From: Actinoplanes missouriensis 431
GTDB taxonomy: Bacteria > Actinomycetota > Actinomycetes > Mycobacteriales > Micromonosporaceae
NCBI RefSeq assembly: GCF_000284295.1
Contig: NC_017093.1
Span: 4,712,001 to 4,776,000, forward strand
Length of the DNA: 64,000 nt
Direction of reading: 5' to 3'
Shown: positions 42,197-50,441 of the stretch, one piece after another
Position numbering within the stretch: position 1 is the stretch's first letter
Layout: every line of letters starts with the position of its first letter
Program-made: the position numbers and the translations under genes
Notes under the pieces: model-generated
What the model was told of the DNA's origin: nothing
Database searches by the model: none
Seen by the model: only the letters and a program-made list of their open reading frames with translations

Positions 42197-43177
42197 ATGC
42201 GGGTCTTCATCACCGGCGCCAACGGGTTCATCGGCCGTGAGCTGGCACTGCGGTTCCGCGACTTGGGCCACATCGTCGACGGCGTGGACCTGCGCCCCGA
42301 CCCGGAGGCCGGGGTGATCGGCGGGGACATCACCCGGGAGGGCCCCTGGCAGGACTTCGTGGCCGACCTGGTGGTGCACACCGCGGCGGTGGTCTCCAAC
42401 GGCGTCGGCATGGACGAGCAGTGGCGGGTCACCACGCTCGGCACCCGCAAGGTCCTGGACGCCGCGGTCCGCAACGGCGCCCGATGGTTCCTGCACCTCT
42501 CCTCGATCCGCGCCTTCTCCGACGTCGGTTTCCCGGACGGCGTCACCGAGGAGCACCCGGTGCGCCCGGACGGCAACCCCTACGTCGACACCAAGATCGC
42601 CTCGGAGCAGGTGGTGCTGCAGGCGCACGCGGCCGGGGAGATCGCGGTGACCGTGGTCCGGCCCGGCGACGTGTACGGACCCGGGTCACGCCCGTGGACG
42701 CTGATGCCGCTCGAACTGATCAAGAAGAACCAGTTCCTGCTGCCGGCGAACGGCAACGGGATCTTCAGCCCGGTCTACATCGACGACCTGATCGAGGGTC
42801 TGCTGATCGCCGCCAACAGCCACGGCAACACCGGCCAGGTCTTCACCCTCACCGGCGGGGTGGGCGTGACCTGCAAGGAGTTCTTCGGCCACTACTACCG
42901 CATGCTCGGCAAACGCGGCCCGCTCTGCCTGCCCACGCCGGTCGCGGTGGGGATCGCCGCGGCGGCCGGCCGCGCGATCGGCCTGACCGGCGCGTCGACC
43001 GAGTTCAACGCCATCTCGATGCGCTACTTCACCCGCACCGGCACCTACTCGATCGGCAAGGCGCGCCGGATGCTCGGTTACGAACCCCGGGTCGACCTCG
43101 CCGAGGGCATGGCGCGCACCGAGCGGTGGCTGCAGGATCACAATCTCATCGGGTACGCATCCCGCCCGCGCCGCTGA
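42197..43177 (+). CDS. NAD-dependent epimerase/dehydratase (extended SDR)
   Basis: The product is 326 aa. It has the N-terminal NAD-binding motif GANGFIGRELALRF (residues 7-20), the DGVDLRP strand for cofactor ribose, the active-site Ser region WFLHLSSIRAFSD, and YVDTK as the YxxxK catalytic pair. VVRPGDVYGPGSRPW completes the substrate pocket. The fold resembles 3-beta-HSD/nucleotide-sugar epimerases; the substrate is uncertain. It is divergent from the methyltransferase operon. Confidence 0.83.
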   Translation: MRVFITGANGFIGRELALRFRDLGHIVDGVDLRPDPEAGVIGGDITREGPWQDFVADLVVHTAAVVSNGVGMDEQWRVTTLGTRKVLDAAVRNGARWFLHLSSIRAFSDVGFPDGVTEEHPVRPDGNPYVDTKIASEQVVLQAHAAGEIAVTVVRPGDVYGPGSRPWTLMPLELIKKNQFLLPANGNGIFSPVYIDDLIEGLLIAANSHGNTGQVFTLTGGVGVTCKEFFGHYYRMLGKRGPLCLPTPVAVGIAAAAGRAIGLTGASTEFNAISMRYFTRTGTYSIGKARRMLGYEPRVDLAEGMARTERWLQDHNLIGYASRPRR

Positions 43178-43211
43178 GTATCCGTGCCCCGCCCTGGGTA
43201 GATCGGGGGAC

Positions 43212-43451
43212 ATGAATGCGCTCATCTTCGGGGCCATCGCCTCCAGCGCGCTCGTCCTCGGGGCACTGCTCGGCGCCCGGATCCAGCTTCCGAAGGCGCT
43301 GCTGGCCGCGATGCTGGCGTTCGCCGCCGGCGCGGTGCTGGCCTCGCTCGCGGACACGCTGATGCCGGAGGCCTACGAGAAGGGCGGCCCGCTGGTCGCC
43401 CTGAGCACGACCAGCGGGTTCGTCCTGTCCTTCGTGCTCTCCACCCTCTAG
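43212..43451 (+). CDS. Short ZIP-transporter-like membrane protein
   Basis: Only 79 aa: two to three hydrophobic segments (LIFGAIASSALVLGALLGARI, LLAAMLAFAAGAVLASLADTLMPEAYEKGGP) that match the first helices of ZIP-family metal transporters, then a third helix. The other half of a ZIP protein is missing, so it is either a truncated gene or a small subunit. The ATG start lies 34 bp after the epimerase. Confidence 0.55.
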   Translation: MNALIFGAIASSALVLGALLGARIQLPKALLAAMLAFAAGAVLASLADTLMPEAYEKGGPLVALSTTSGFVLSFVLSTL

Positions 43452-43484
43452 CTGTGATGTCCAGGGAGGTTGTTCAACCGGGTT

Positions 43485-44651
43485 CTAGCGCGCGGCCAGT
43501 TCGGCGAAGAGCTTCTCCCACTGCGCGACGATCACCGGCATCTCGTATCCGGCCGCGGTGACCCGTGCGTCCTTCCCCATCGCCGTGCGCTCGTCACCGT
43601 TTTCGATCAGCCGGGACAGGCCCGCGGCCATGCCCGGCACGTCCTCGGCCGGCACCAGCAGCCCGTTCACGCCGTCGTCCACCACGTCGGCCGGGCCGGT
43701 CGGGCAGTCGAACGCGACCACCGGCAGCCCGGTGCTCATCGCCTCGAGCAGCACCATCGGCAGCCCCTCCTTGCGCGAGCTCAGCGCGAAGATCGACGCC
43801 CGCGCGAACTCCGCGTCCAGAGTCCGGCTCAGCCCCCGCAGCCGCACCGTACCCTCCAGGCCGCGCTCAGCGATCATCGCGGTCAGTTTCGGCCGCCATT
43901 TCCCCTCGCCGAACAGGTGCAGCTGCCAGTCCGGATGCTCCGCGTGCACCTGCGCGAACGCCTCCACCAGAAGATCGAAACCCTTCTGCCGGCTGAGCCT
44001 TCCCGCGGCGGCCACGATCGGGGCACGCTGCCCATCGGGTACGCCGGAACGCGCCGGGATGCCGTTGGGAATGCGCACCAGACGAGCCCTGTCGCCCATC
44101 GCCTCCCGGTAGGACCCGAGGTCGGCACGGGTCAGGACGGTCACCGCGTCCAGGCGCGGGTACGCCCGTACCATGGCGGTTTGCAGTGGGGGTTTGTAGC
44201 TGTCGAAGTTCATGTGGTCCTGACCGATGCGGATCAGCCGCTGGGGGCCGAACCACGCGGAGAGCAGGTTCAGCGACGGGCGCGTGGTGATCAGCACGCC
44301 GTCCCGCTGGGCCCGCATGTACCGGATCACCCGCATGTCGACGTAGGGATCCCAGCGCTTGTACCGGAAGTCGCGGCCGTGCGGCAGCGGGTTGCGGAAC
44401 CGCCGGGTCTTGCGCCAGAACCGCGAGTTCGTGCCCGGCGCGTCGGTGAATCGCGAGCCGTTGTCACGCAGTTCGGTGAGGCAGACCAGCCGGACCCGCG
44501 GGTCGAGCGGCAGCGCCGGTTTCTGCCCGGTGCGGTAGACGCTCGCGATCTCGACGTCGTGGCTGTCACACAGCGCGTTCGCCTGGTTGAAGACCGTGCG
44601 GATCGTGCCGCCGACCCCGTACGCGTTGTGCAAGATGTACCTGATGTTCAC
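43485..44651 (-). CDS. Glycosyltransferase family 4
   Basis: The product is 388 aa from GTG 44651. Acceptor domain: YILHNAYGVGGTIRTVFNQANAL. Donor domain: VAAAGRLSRQKGFDLLVEAFAQV, LHLFGEGKWRPKL, and the GT4 loop SSRKEGLPMVLLEAMSTGLPVVAFDCPTGP with the E-x7-E pair. It probably adds sugars to a surface or secreted glycan. It lies 63 bp downstream of the ebo-like operon in the same direction, so it may be read with it. Confidence 0.85.
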   Translation of the reverse strand: MNIRYILHNAYGVGGTIRTVFNQANALCDSHDVEIASVYRTGQKPALPLDPRVRLVCLTELRDNGSRFTDAPGTNSRFWRKTRRFRNPLPHGRDFRYKRWDPYVDMRVIRYMRAQRDGVLITTRPSLNLLSAWFGPQRLIRIGQDHMNFDSYKPPLQTAMVRAYPRLDAVTVLTRADLGSYREAMGDRARLVRIPNGIPARSGVPDGQRAPIVAAAGRLSRQKGFDLLVEAFAQVHAEHPDWQLHLFGEGKWRPKLTAMIAERGLEGTVRLRGLSRTLDAEFARASIFALSSRKEGLPMVLLEAMSTGLPVVAFDCPTGPADVVDDGVNGLLVPAEDVPGMAAGLSRLIENGDERTAMGKDARVTAAGYEMPVIVAQWEKLFAELAAR

Positions 44652-44714
44652 CCGGACAAGGTATGGCGTGGGGTCAATGCCGGTAGCTCAGTGATCTCGA
44701 TCGGACGCCGTCGC

Positions 44715-46088
44715 TCATGTCGCCAGGTCCAGCAGGAAGTCCTTCACCTCGGTGGCGGCCAGCGCCGGCCGGGCCGCGGCCGCCGACGAGCAGAGCAGCA
44801 CCGGCGCGTCCTGCGGTGACGACGGCAGCCGCCCGTGCGAGCCGCGGACGGCGTGCGCGCCGGCGTCCAGGCCCACCACGTTCATCAGGTACCGCATGCC
44901 CAGCTTCTTGCGGGCCAGCGCCACGGCGGCGCGGCGCTTCGCGGCGGACGGGGCGGCCGGGTCGAAGAAGAGCTCCGCCGGGTCGTACCCCGGCTTGCGG
45001 TGGATCTCCACGAGCCGGGCGAAGTCCGGGGCGTCCGCGTCGCGCAGCCAGTAGTAGTAGGTGAACCAGGCGTCCGGGTCGGCGATCAGCACCAGCTCGC
45101 CGGAGCGCGGATGGCCGAGCCCGGACTCGGCCTGCCCCTGCGCGTCCAGGACCTGGTCGACGCCGGGGAGCGCGGCGCAGATCTTCGCGACCGCGGCCAC
45201 GTCGCGCGGCTCCCGGACGTAGACGTGGGCGATCTGGTGGTCGGCGACCGCGAACGCCCGCGAGGTCCACGGATCCAGGTATTCCATGCCCGCCTGGGTA
45301 TATACGTTGAGCAGTCCCTCGGCGCGCAGTGCCCGGTTGATGTGCACCGGGCGGCTCACCTCGGTGATGCCGTATTCGGACAGGACGACCACCGTCGCGT
45401 CCCGGGCGAACGACGCGGTCAGCAACGGGTCGAGGACGGCGTCCAGCTCGGCGGCGGCCGTCGATGCCTGCGGCGAGTCCGGGCCGTACCGCTGCAGGTC
45501 GTAATCGAGATGCGGGACATAGACCAGGGTGAGATCAGGGTCGTGATCCGCCATGATTTTCCGCGCCGCCCGGCAGATCCATTCCGACGACGCCATGCCG
45601 GCGCCCGGGCCCCAATAGGTGAAGAGCGGAAAGGTGCCGAGGGAGTCGTGCAGAGCGTCGTGCAGGGCGGGCGGGTCCGTGTAGCAGTCCGGCTCCTTGC
45701 GGCCGTCGGCGAAATAGATCGGCCGGGGCGTGACGGTCCAATCCACGTCGGCGCCCATCGCGTACCACCAGCAGACGTTGGCGACCGTGCTGCCCGGGCG
45801 CCGTCTCCGCAGCGCCTGCCACAATTTCTCGCCGCCGACCAGCGCGTTGTGCTGACGCCAGAGGAACACTTCGCCGAGTTCCCGGAAATACCAGCCGTTG
45901 CCGACGATGCCGTGCCCGGCCGGTGTCTCGCCGGTGAGGAACGTGGATTGGGCGGAACACGTGACGGCGGGCAGCACCGTACCCAATGGCGCCTGGAATC
46001 CGCGGTCGGCGACCGCGCGCAATCGGGGCATGTGGGCGAGCAGGCGCGGGGTGAGTCCGACGACGTCGAGCACCACGAGACGGGTCAT
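44715..46088 (-). CDS. Alkaline-phosphatase/nucleotide-pyrophosphatase-like protein (EboF-like)
   Basis: The product is 457 aa. It is an alkaline-phosphatase superfamily member: N-terminal LVVLDVVGLTPRLLAHMPRL metal-binding segment, the nucleophile loop PAVTCSAQSTFLTGETPAGHGIVG (Thr), LVYVPHLDYDLQRYG, VVVLSEYGITEV and a C-terminal VRGSHGRLP metal site. It is the last gene of the ebo-like operon and overlaps eboE by ATGA. EboF in described clusters is a phosphodiesterase-type protein, so it probably hydrolyses a phospho- or pyrophospho-bond on the trafficked metabolite. Confidence 0.82.
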   Translation of the reverse strand: MTRLVVLDVVGLTPRLLAHMPRLRAVADRGFQAPLGTVLPAVTCSAQSTFLTGETPAGHGIVGNGWYFRELGEVFLWRQHNALVGGEKLWQALRRRRPGSTVANVCWWYAMGADVDWTVTPRPIYFADGRKEPDCYTDPPALHDALHDSLGTFPLFTYWGPGAGMASSEWICRAARKIMADHDPDLTLVYVPHLDYDLQRYGPDSPQASTAAAELDAVLDPLLTASFARDATVVVLSEYGITEVSRPVHINRALRAEGLLNVYTQAGMEYLDPWTSRAFAVADHQIAHVYVREPRDVAAVAKICAALPGVDQVLDAQGQAESGLGHPRSGELVLIADPDAWFTYYYWLRDADAPDFARLVEIHRKPGYDPAELFFDPAAPSAAKRRAAVALARKKLGMRYLMNVVGLDAGAHAVRGSHGRLPSSPQDAPVLLCSSAAAARPALAATEVKDFLLDLAT

Positions 46089-47173
46089 CGGGACGCCTCC
46101 GCCAGCATCGAATGGGCGACGGCCATTTCGGCGGCTATTCCGGCCGCCAGCGCCGCGTCGTCACCGGGTCGCTGCGCGGGTGGCAGCACCCCCCAGGTAT
46201 AGGTCTCCACGTCGAAGTGGTCGCAGACCGGTACCAATTCCCGGACAGCTCTGCGGGTCACCGCGACAGTCGAGGTGAGAGGCGCGGCGGGGGCCGCATG
46301 CAGGGGTACGTGGTAATGGACCCGCCACGGTCCGGGAAGACGCCGCTCGATGGCCTCGTCCAGATCGTCGGCCGCCGCGCCGGAAGCGCTCCGGGTCTGA
46401 TGCAGAAAGCGCGGCTCGACATAATCGCCGAGCACCCCGGCCGACGGATCCGCCGCCTCCAGCGCCGCCGAGATCTGCACCTTCACGATCGGCACCCCGG
46501 CGCCCGTCAGCCGGGCGACCGCCTCGGCCGGATCCTCCCAGGCGCAGGCCAGGTGGGCCAGGTCGACGCAGACGCCGATCCACTCGGAGTCCAGCTGGGA
46601 GACCAGCTCGGCGGCCTGCCCGGTGGTCTCCACGACACAGCCCGGCTCCGGTTCCAGCCCGACCCGCACCGGCCGCCCGGCCGCGGCGGAGATGTCGGCG
46701 AGACCTTTCGCCAATTCGTCGAACCGGCGCAGCGAGACATCCTCCCGCTGCCGGTCCCACGGCGTGCGCCACGCGAACGGCAGCGTGGAGATGGAACCGC
46801 GCTCGGCTCGATCCGGCAGCAGATCCACCAGGATCCGGGCCAGATTCAGCGTGTATTCCCGGCGCTCCGGCGTGGTCCAGTCCGGGTGATAGACGGCGTG
46901 TTTGACGACCGGCGCCTGAAAAGCGGCATAGGGAAAGCCGTTGAGAGTGACCACCTCCAGACCGCGGGCGTCCAGTTCCCGCCGCAGCCGGCGGCGGGAA
47001 TCGGGCGCCTCCGCCAGTTCGGCGGCGACCGGGGCGGCCAGCCACAATCCGATGCCGAGCACGTCGGTGTCGAGGTGGGAACGGATCCGCGAGGCGAACG
47101 TGTCGAATTGGCCGATGATGCCGTCCAGGTCCTCCGCCGGGTGCACGTTGGTGCAATAGCTGAGGTGGCGCAT
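46085..47173 (-). CDS. eboE: Metabolite traffic protein EboE (TIM-barrel)
   Basis: The product is 362 aa, MRHLSYCTNVHPAEDLDGII at the start. It is a xylose-isomerase-like TIM barrel with VLGIGLWLA, LEVVTLNGFPYAAFQ, VRVGLEPEPGCVVETTG and WIGVCVDLAHLACAWEDP, and HYHVPLHAAP towards the end. These are characteristic of EboE. In ebo clusters of cyanobacteria and eustigmatophytes it takes part in moving a precursor metabolite out of the cytoplasm. It overlaps the EboB-like gene by 1 bp (the G of ATG is shared) and eboF by ATGA. Confidence 0.82.
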   Translation of the reverse strand: MRHLSYCTNVHPAEDLDGIIGQFDTFASRIRSHLDTDVLGIGLWLAAPVAAELAEAPDSRRRLRRELDARGLEVVTLNGFPYAAFQAPVVKHAVYHPDWTTPERREYTLNLARILVDLLPDRAERGSISTLPFAWRTPWDRQREDVSLRRFDELAKGLADISAAAGRPVRVGLEPEPGCVVETTGQAAELVSQLDSEWIGVCVDLAHLACAWEDPAEAVARLTGAGVPIVKVQISAALEAADPSAGVLGDYVEPRFLHQTRSASGAAADDLDEAIERRLPGPWRVHYHVPLHAAPAAPLTSTVAVTRRAVRELVPVCDHFDVETYTWGVLPPAQRPGDDAALAAGIAAEMAVAHSMLAEASR

Positions 47174-48024
47174 CAGCTTCCCCCGCGCAGGATCGAGTTG
47201 CCGGCGAAGGTCGCGCCGGTCTCCGCCGCATCGGACAGGTCGAGCCGCCCGGACTGGCTGAAGAACGCGACCGGATTGCGCCACAGCACCCGGTCGACAT
47301 CGTCCTCGGTGAATCCGGCGACCAGCATCTCCTCGCCGGTCCGGAGGGTGAGCAGCGGGTCGGAGCGGCCCCAATCGGCTGCCGAATTCACCAGGACACG
47401 ATCCAGCCCGTACTCGGAGAGGATTTTGACCATCCGGTCCGGCGACATCTTCGTGTCCGGATATATCGAGAAACCTGCCCACAGACCGGCTTCCAGGGCC
47501 GGGGCGACGGTCAGCTCGTTGAGGTGGTCGAGCACCACCCGGCCCGGATCGATTCCGGACTCGCGGACCACGGCGATGCTGCGCTCGGTGCCCCGCGCCT
47601 TGTCCCGGTGCGGGGTGTGCACCAGCGCCGGCAGGTCGTGCTCGATCGCCAGGGCCAGCTGGGCGGCGAACGCCTCGTCCTCGTCGGCGGTCATCGAGTC
47701 GTACCCGATCTCCCCCACCGCGACCACGCCGTCCTTCGCCAGATAGCGCGGCAGCAGATCGAGCACCGGCCGGCAACGCCTGTCGTTCGCCTCCTTCGGG
47801 TTGAGTGCGATCGTGGCGTGGTGCCGGATGCCGAACTGGCTCGCCCGGAACGGCTCCCAGCCGATCAGCGAATCGAAGTAGTCGGTGAACGATTGCGGTC
47901 CGGTGCGCGGCTGGCCCAGCCAGAACGCCGGCTCCACGACCGCGCGCACCCCGGCGGCGGCCATCCGCGCATAGTCGTCGGTCGTGCGGGAGGTCATGTG
48001 GATATGGGGATCGAAGATCCGCAT
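47173..48024 (-). CDS. TatD family hydrolase, EboB-like
   Basis: The product is 283 aa. The metallo-dependent hydrolase metal site FDPHIHMTSRTTDD opens the protein, followed by VVAVGEIGYDSM, ALVHTPHRDKARGTE, VLDHLNELTV and LVNSAADWGRSDPL. EboB in ebo operons is a TatD-type enzyme of this length. Its exact chemistry is unknown; it probably cleaves or modifies the trafficked metabolite. Both ends overlap neighbouring genes, so it is tightly coupled to eboA and eboE. Confidence 0.8.
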   Translation of the reverse strand: MRIFDPHIHMTSRTTDDYARMAAAGVRAVVEPAFWLGQPRTGPQSFTDYFDSLIGWEPFRASQFGIRHHATIALNPKEANDRRCRPVLDLLPRYLAKDGVVAVGEIGYDSMTADEDEAFAAQLALAIEHDLPALVHTPHRDKARGTERSIAVVRESGIDPGRVVLDHLNELTVAPALEAGLWAGFSIYPDTKMSPDRMVKILSEYGLDRVLVNSAADWGRSDPLLTLRTGEEMLVAGFTEDDVDRVLWRNPVAFFSQSGRLDLSDAAETGATFAGNSILRGGS

Positions 48025-48593
48025 CAGGCTCCCTTCAAAAGCTCCAGCAATTCCTGAGCGTCGGCCGGGACGTCCCGCCCGGCCGCTTTCCGTTCCTCGG
48101 CGAAAGCACCGAGCATCTCGGCCAATGCCGCGTCGGCGCGGTCGTGCAATCCGTGCACCGCGGTCAGCGGAATGCCCATGAACACGCATTTCAGGACGCC
48201 CTGCCGCCAGGTGGCGTCATCCAGTTGCCGGGCGGCCGGACCGAGCGCGGCGGCCACCAGCCGGGTGTCATTAGTGCGCAACGCGTCCTGCAGCACCGAC
48301 ACCGTTTCGCCGGTCGCCGCAATGAGCGGCAACGCTTTGAGAACCGCGCGTTTCTCGTCCGCGTCGCCGTACCGGTACAGGCTTTCCGCCTCGCCCGGAG
48401 CCGCGGAGAGCAGCAGCGCCCGCGCGGCCTCGTCAGCGGTCCACTGCGGAGCGACCGGCGCGCGGCCGCAGCGGCGACCGGCCGCCGGGAACAGCGCGCC
48501 GACGGCCGCCGGATCAAGGGTGACCTTCGCGAGCGCGTCGTCGAGCCAGTCGTTCCCACCGAGGGCCGCGCGCAGTTCCACCAGGCCGGTCAT
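48024..48593 (-). CDS. eboA: EboA domain protein
   Basis: The product is 189 aa and almost entirely helical: ELRAALGGNDWLDDALAKV, WTADEAARALLLSAAPGEAESL, ADEKRAVLKALPLIAATGE and LKCVFMGIPLTAVHGLHDRA. EboA proteins are small HEAT-like helical proteins found only with ebo clusters. The conserved VLKxxFMG(I/V)P segment is present. It overlaps the TIM-barrel gene upstream by 4 bp and the EboB-like gene downstream by 1 bp. Its role is probably structural or as an adaptor. Confidence 0.8.
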   Translation of the reverse strand: MTGLVELRAALGGNDWLDDALAKVTLDPAAVGALFPAAGRRCGRAPVAPQWTADEAARALLLSAAPGEAESLYRYGDADEKRAVLKALPLIAATGETVSVLQDALRTNDTRLVAAALGPAARQLDDATWRQGVLKCVFMGIPLTAVHGLHDRADAALAEMLGAFAEERKAAGRDVPADAQELLELLKGA

Positions 48594-49408
48594 GCTGCCG
48601 CCTTCCTCAGGAAGTCGATCGATCGCCGGGCCACCGCGGGCGCCGCGTGCGAGTGCCGGGGCAGCTCGACAGCGACCAGGCCCCGGTATCCGGCGGCCTC
48701 GAGGGCGGCCGTCACCGGCGGGAAGTCGATCTCGCCGTCGCCGAACTCCAGGTGCTCGTGCACCCCGCGGCGCATGTCGTCGATCTGAACGTTGACCAGG
48801 TGCGGACCGGCGTCGGCGACACAGTCGGGCACCGGTTTCGGCTCCAGGCAGCGGCAATGCCCGATGTCCAGCGTGATGCCGAAGTTGTCCGGTTCACCGA
48901 GAGCCGCGTGCAGCCGGCGCCACCCCGCCAGATCTTCGACGAGCATGCCCGGCTCGGGTTCGAAGCCCAGCGTCACGCTGTGGTCGGCCGCATAACGGAC
49001 CACCTGGTCACAGCCGCGGACCAAGCGGTCCCAATCATCGGGTACGCCGGGCGGCGCGACACCGGCCCAGAACGAGACCGCTTCCGCTCCGAGATCGGCG
49101 CCGACCCGCACGGCGCGGCGCAGGTACTCCAGGCGGGCGGCGGGGTCGTCGTGCATCAGCGTCGGAGCGTGCTTGTGCCACGGGTCGAGCAGGTAGCGGG
49201 CGCCCGTTTCGATCACCACGGCGAGGCCGAGGCGGTCCAGGTCGGCGGCCACCTCGGCGGTACGGCGGGCCAGGCCGGGGGCGAACGGGTCGAGGTGGCA
49301 GGTGTCCAGGGTGAGGGCGACGCCGTCGTAGCCGAGGTCGGCGATCACCCGGAGCGCCTCGGGGAGGCGGTGGTTGGCGAAGCCGTTGGTGCCGTATCCG
49401 AATCTCAT
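48590..49408 (-). CDS. Sugar phosphate isomerase/epimerase (TIM barrel) of the ebo-like cluster
   Basis: The product is 272 aa, starting MRFGYGTNGFANHRL. It is an AP-endonuclease-2/xylose-isomerase-like TIM barrel: DLGYDGVALTLDTCHLDPF, VSFWAGVAPPGVPDDWDRL, LGFEPEPGMLVEDLAGW, GITLDIGHCRC and VQIDDMRRGVHEHLEFGDGEID, with the metal-binding Glu/Asp/His set of this family. It overlaps eboA by 4 bp and starts with ATGA shared with the stop of the small repeat ORF. It may isomerise the sugar-phosphate product of the cyclase. Confidence 0.8.
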   Translation of the reverse strand: MRFGYGTNGFANHRLPEALRVIADLGYDGVALTLDTCHLDPFAPGLARRTAEVAADLDRLGLAVVIETGARYLLDPWHKHAPTLMHDDPAARLEYLRRAVRVGADLGAEAVSFWAGVAPPGVPDDWDRLVRGCDQVVRYAADHSVTLGFEPEPGMLVEDLAGWRRLHAALGEPDNFGITLDIGHCRCLEPKPVPDCVADAGPHLVNVQIDDMRRGVHEHLEFGDGEIDFPPVTAALEAAGYRGLVAVELPRHSHAAPAVARRSIDFLRKAAA

Positions 49409-49563
49409 GTGGGCGGTCCTGTCGGTCCGGGGTGCTGTATCGCGCGGCGCTTCATGTGGGTGCCGCTGTGCTTCACCGCGCGGCGCTTCGCGTGGGTGCC
49501 GCTGTGCTTCACCGCGCCGCGCTTCACGTGGGTGCCGCTGTGCTTCATCGCGCGGCGCTTCAT
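49405..49563 (-). CDS. 52-aa basic repeat peptide ORF between ubiA and TIM-barrel genes
   Basis: An ORF not previously listed separately. Its ATG (49563) overlaps the UbiA stop as ATGA, and its TGA (49405-49407) overlaps the next gene's ATG as ATGA, so it exactly fills the junction. The peptide is built from 12-residue units, KRRAVKHSGTHM or close variants, three full and one partial, then a Pro/Gly tail (PGPTGPP). Nearly a third of residues are Lys/Arg/His. No family is recognised. Junction geometry supports translation by coupling; the biased tandem repeat raises the alternative that it is a slipped repeat that happens to be open. Confidence 0.5.
   Translation of the reverse strand: MKRRAMKHSGTHVKRGAVKHSGTHAKRRAVKHSGTHMKRRAIQHPGPTGPPT
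49441..49563. repeat. 36-bp tandem repeats in the ubiA-TIM-barrel junction
   Basis: Three full 36-bp units (49441, 49477, 49513) and a partial one (from 49549) that runs into the UbiA stop. Units differ at only a few positions (CGCGCGGCGC then GTGGGTGCCGCTGTG). On the minus strand they encode the 12-residue repeats of the small ORF. Confidence 0.92.
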
Positions 49564-50441
49564 GTGGCCGACAACCGCTTGGTCAGGCGCTTCGCGAGAG
49601 GGGCCGCGGCGGCTACGGCCAGGCCCGTGACGGGGGCGCCGGCTCGGGCGGTGAGGGCGCCCTGGAGCGGGGGCATGCCGGTGATCCCGGCGCCGACCGC
49701 GGCACGGAACCGGTTCGCGGACGGTTCCGTGGCGGCCCGGACCTGAGCTGTTCCGTACCAGGTGGCGTACCAACCGGCGAGGGCTGTGGCGGTTCGTCCG
49801 GCCGTACCCCCGGATGGTTTCGCGCACGCGGCGGCGAGGGCGACCGTGGCGGCCAAGGTCGCGGACGGCAGGTTGGCGCCGCCGCCGGTGACCTCGCGCC
49901 GGGAGAGGAGGGTGACCGTGGCGGTGTGCGCGGCCATCGTGACGGCTGCCGGGGCGGCGTCCCGAACCCAGCCTGCTCCGCGACCCTGGCCGCCGCTCGC
50001 TCCCAACAGCACGTCCAGGCCTCGGCAGAGGGCCATCATCGGAGGGCCGGCGGCGGTGTTCTTGGCCCACAGGTCGTAGAGCCAGATCGCGCCGGCCAGC
50101 GGGACCGCCACGGCGGCGGACCGGCGGCCGCCGGTGAGGGCGGCGATGCCCACACCGGCCGCGGTGAGGCCGGAAGCCACCGCGAGGGCCTGACCGGGAG
50201 TGATCCGGCCCGAGGGGACCGGGCGTTCCGGGCGTTCCACCGCGTCCAGATCGCGGTCGGCCCAGTCGTTGGCGGCCATCCCGGCCCAGTAGAGGCTGAT
50301 CGACGCGGCGGCGAGCCCGGCCGTGCGCCGGTTCAGACCACCGGCGGCCGCGGCGCCGGCTATCGCGTCACCGGGGACGGAGAGGGCGGCGGGCGCCCGA
50401 ACCAGCTCGGCGAGGTCGCGCCAGCGTGGTCGGTCAGGCAT
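49560..50441 (-). CDS. UbiA-family prenyltransferase-like protein (EboC-like)
   Basis: The product is 293 aa with eight or nine membrane segments. The first Asp-rich motif is NDWADRDLDAVERPERP (residues about 58-74), the second is represented by IWLYDLWAKNT. The protein carries a long loop rich in Gly (LLGASGGQGRGAG) and ends TKRLSAT. EboC is the UbiA-superfamily member of ebo clusters, an integral membrane protein transferring a polyprenyl group or otherwise anchoring the metabolite to a lipid. It overlaps the cyclase gene by 8 bp. The stop lies inside a 36-bp repeat. Confidence 0.8.
   Translation of the reverse strand: MPDRPRWRDLAELVRAPAALSVPGDAIAGAAAAGGLNRRTAGLAAASISLYWAGMAANDWADRDLDAVERPERPVPSGRITPGQALAVASGLTAAGVGIAALTGGRRSAAVAVPLAGAIWLYDLWAKNTAAGPPMMALCRGLDVLLGASGGQGRGAGWVRDAAPAAVTMAAHTATVTLLSRREVTGGGANLPSATLAATVALAAACAKPSGGTAGRTATALAGWYATWYGTAQVRAATEPSANRFRAAVGAGITGMPPLQGALTARAGAPVTGLAVAAAAPLAKRLTKRLSAT

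Noticed and set aside
43452-43484. GGTTG/CAACC hairpin as a terminator between two convergent genes
   Set aside because: Only a 5-bp stem with a 2-nt loop; too weak to call.
46112-47746. 544-codon plus-strand open frame across the ebo-like genes
   Set aside because: Antisense of eboE and the TatD gene; no motif, and Arg/Gly-rich composition typical of shadow frames.
49441-49563. 36-bp direct repeats that might suggest a CRISPR array
   Set aside because: The units are contiguous with no spacers between them, lie within an ORF and operon junction, and no cas genes are present.
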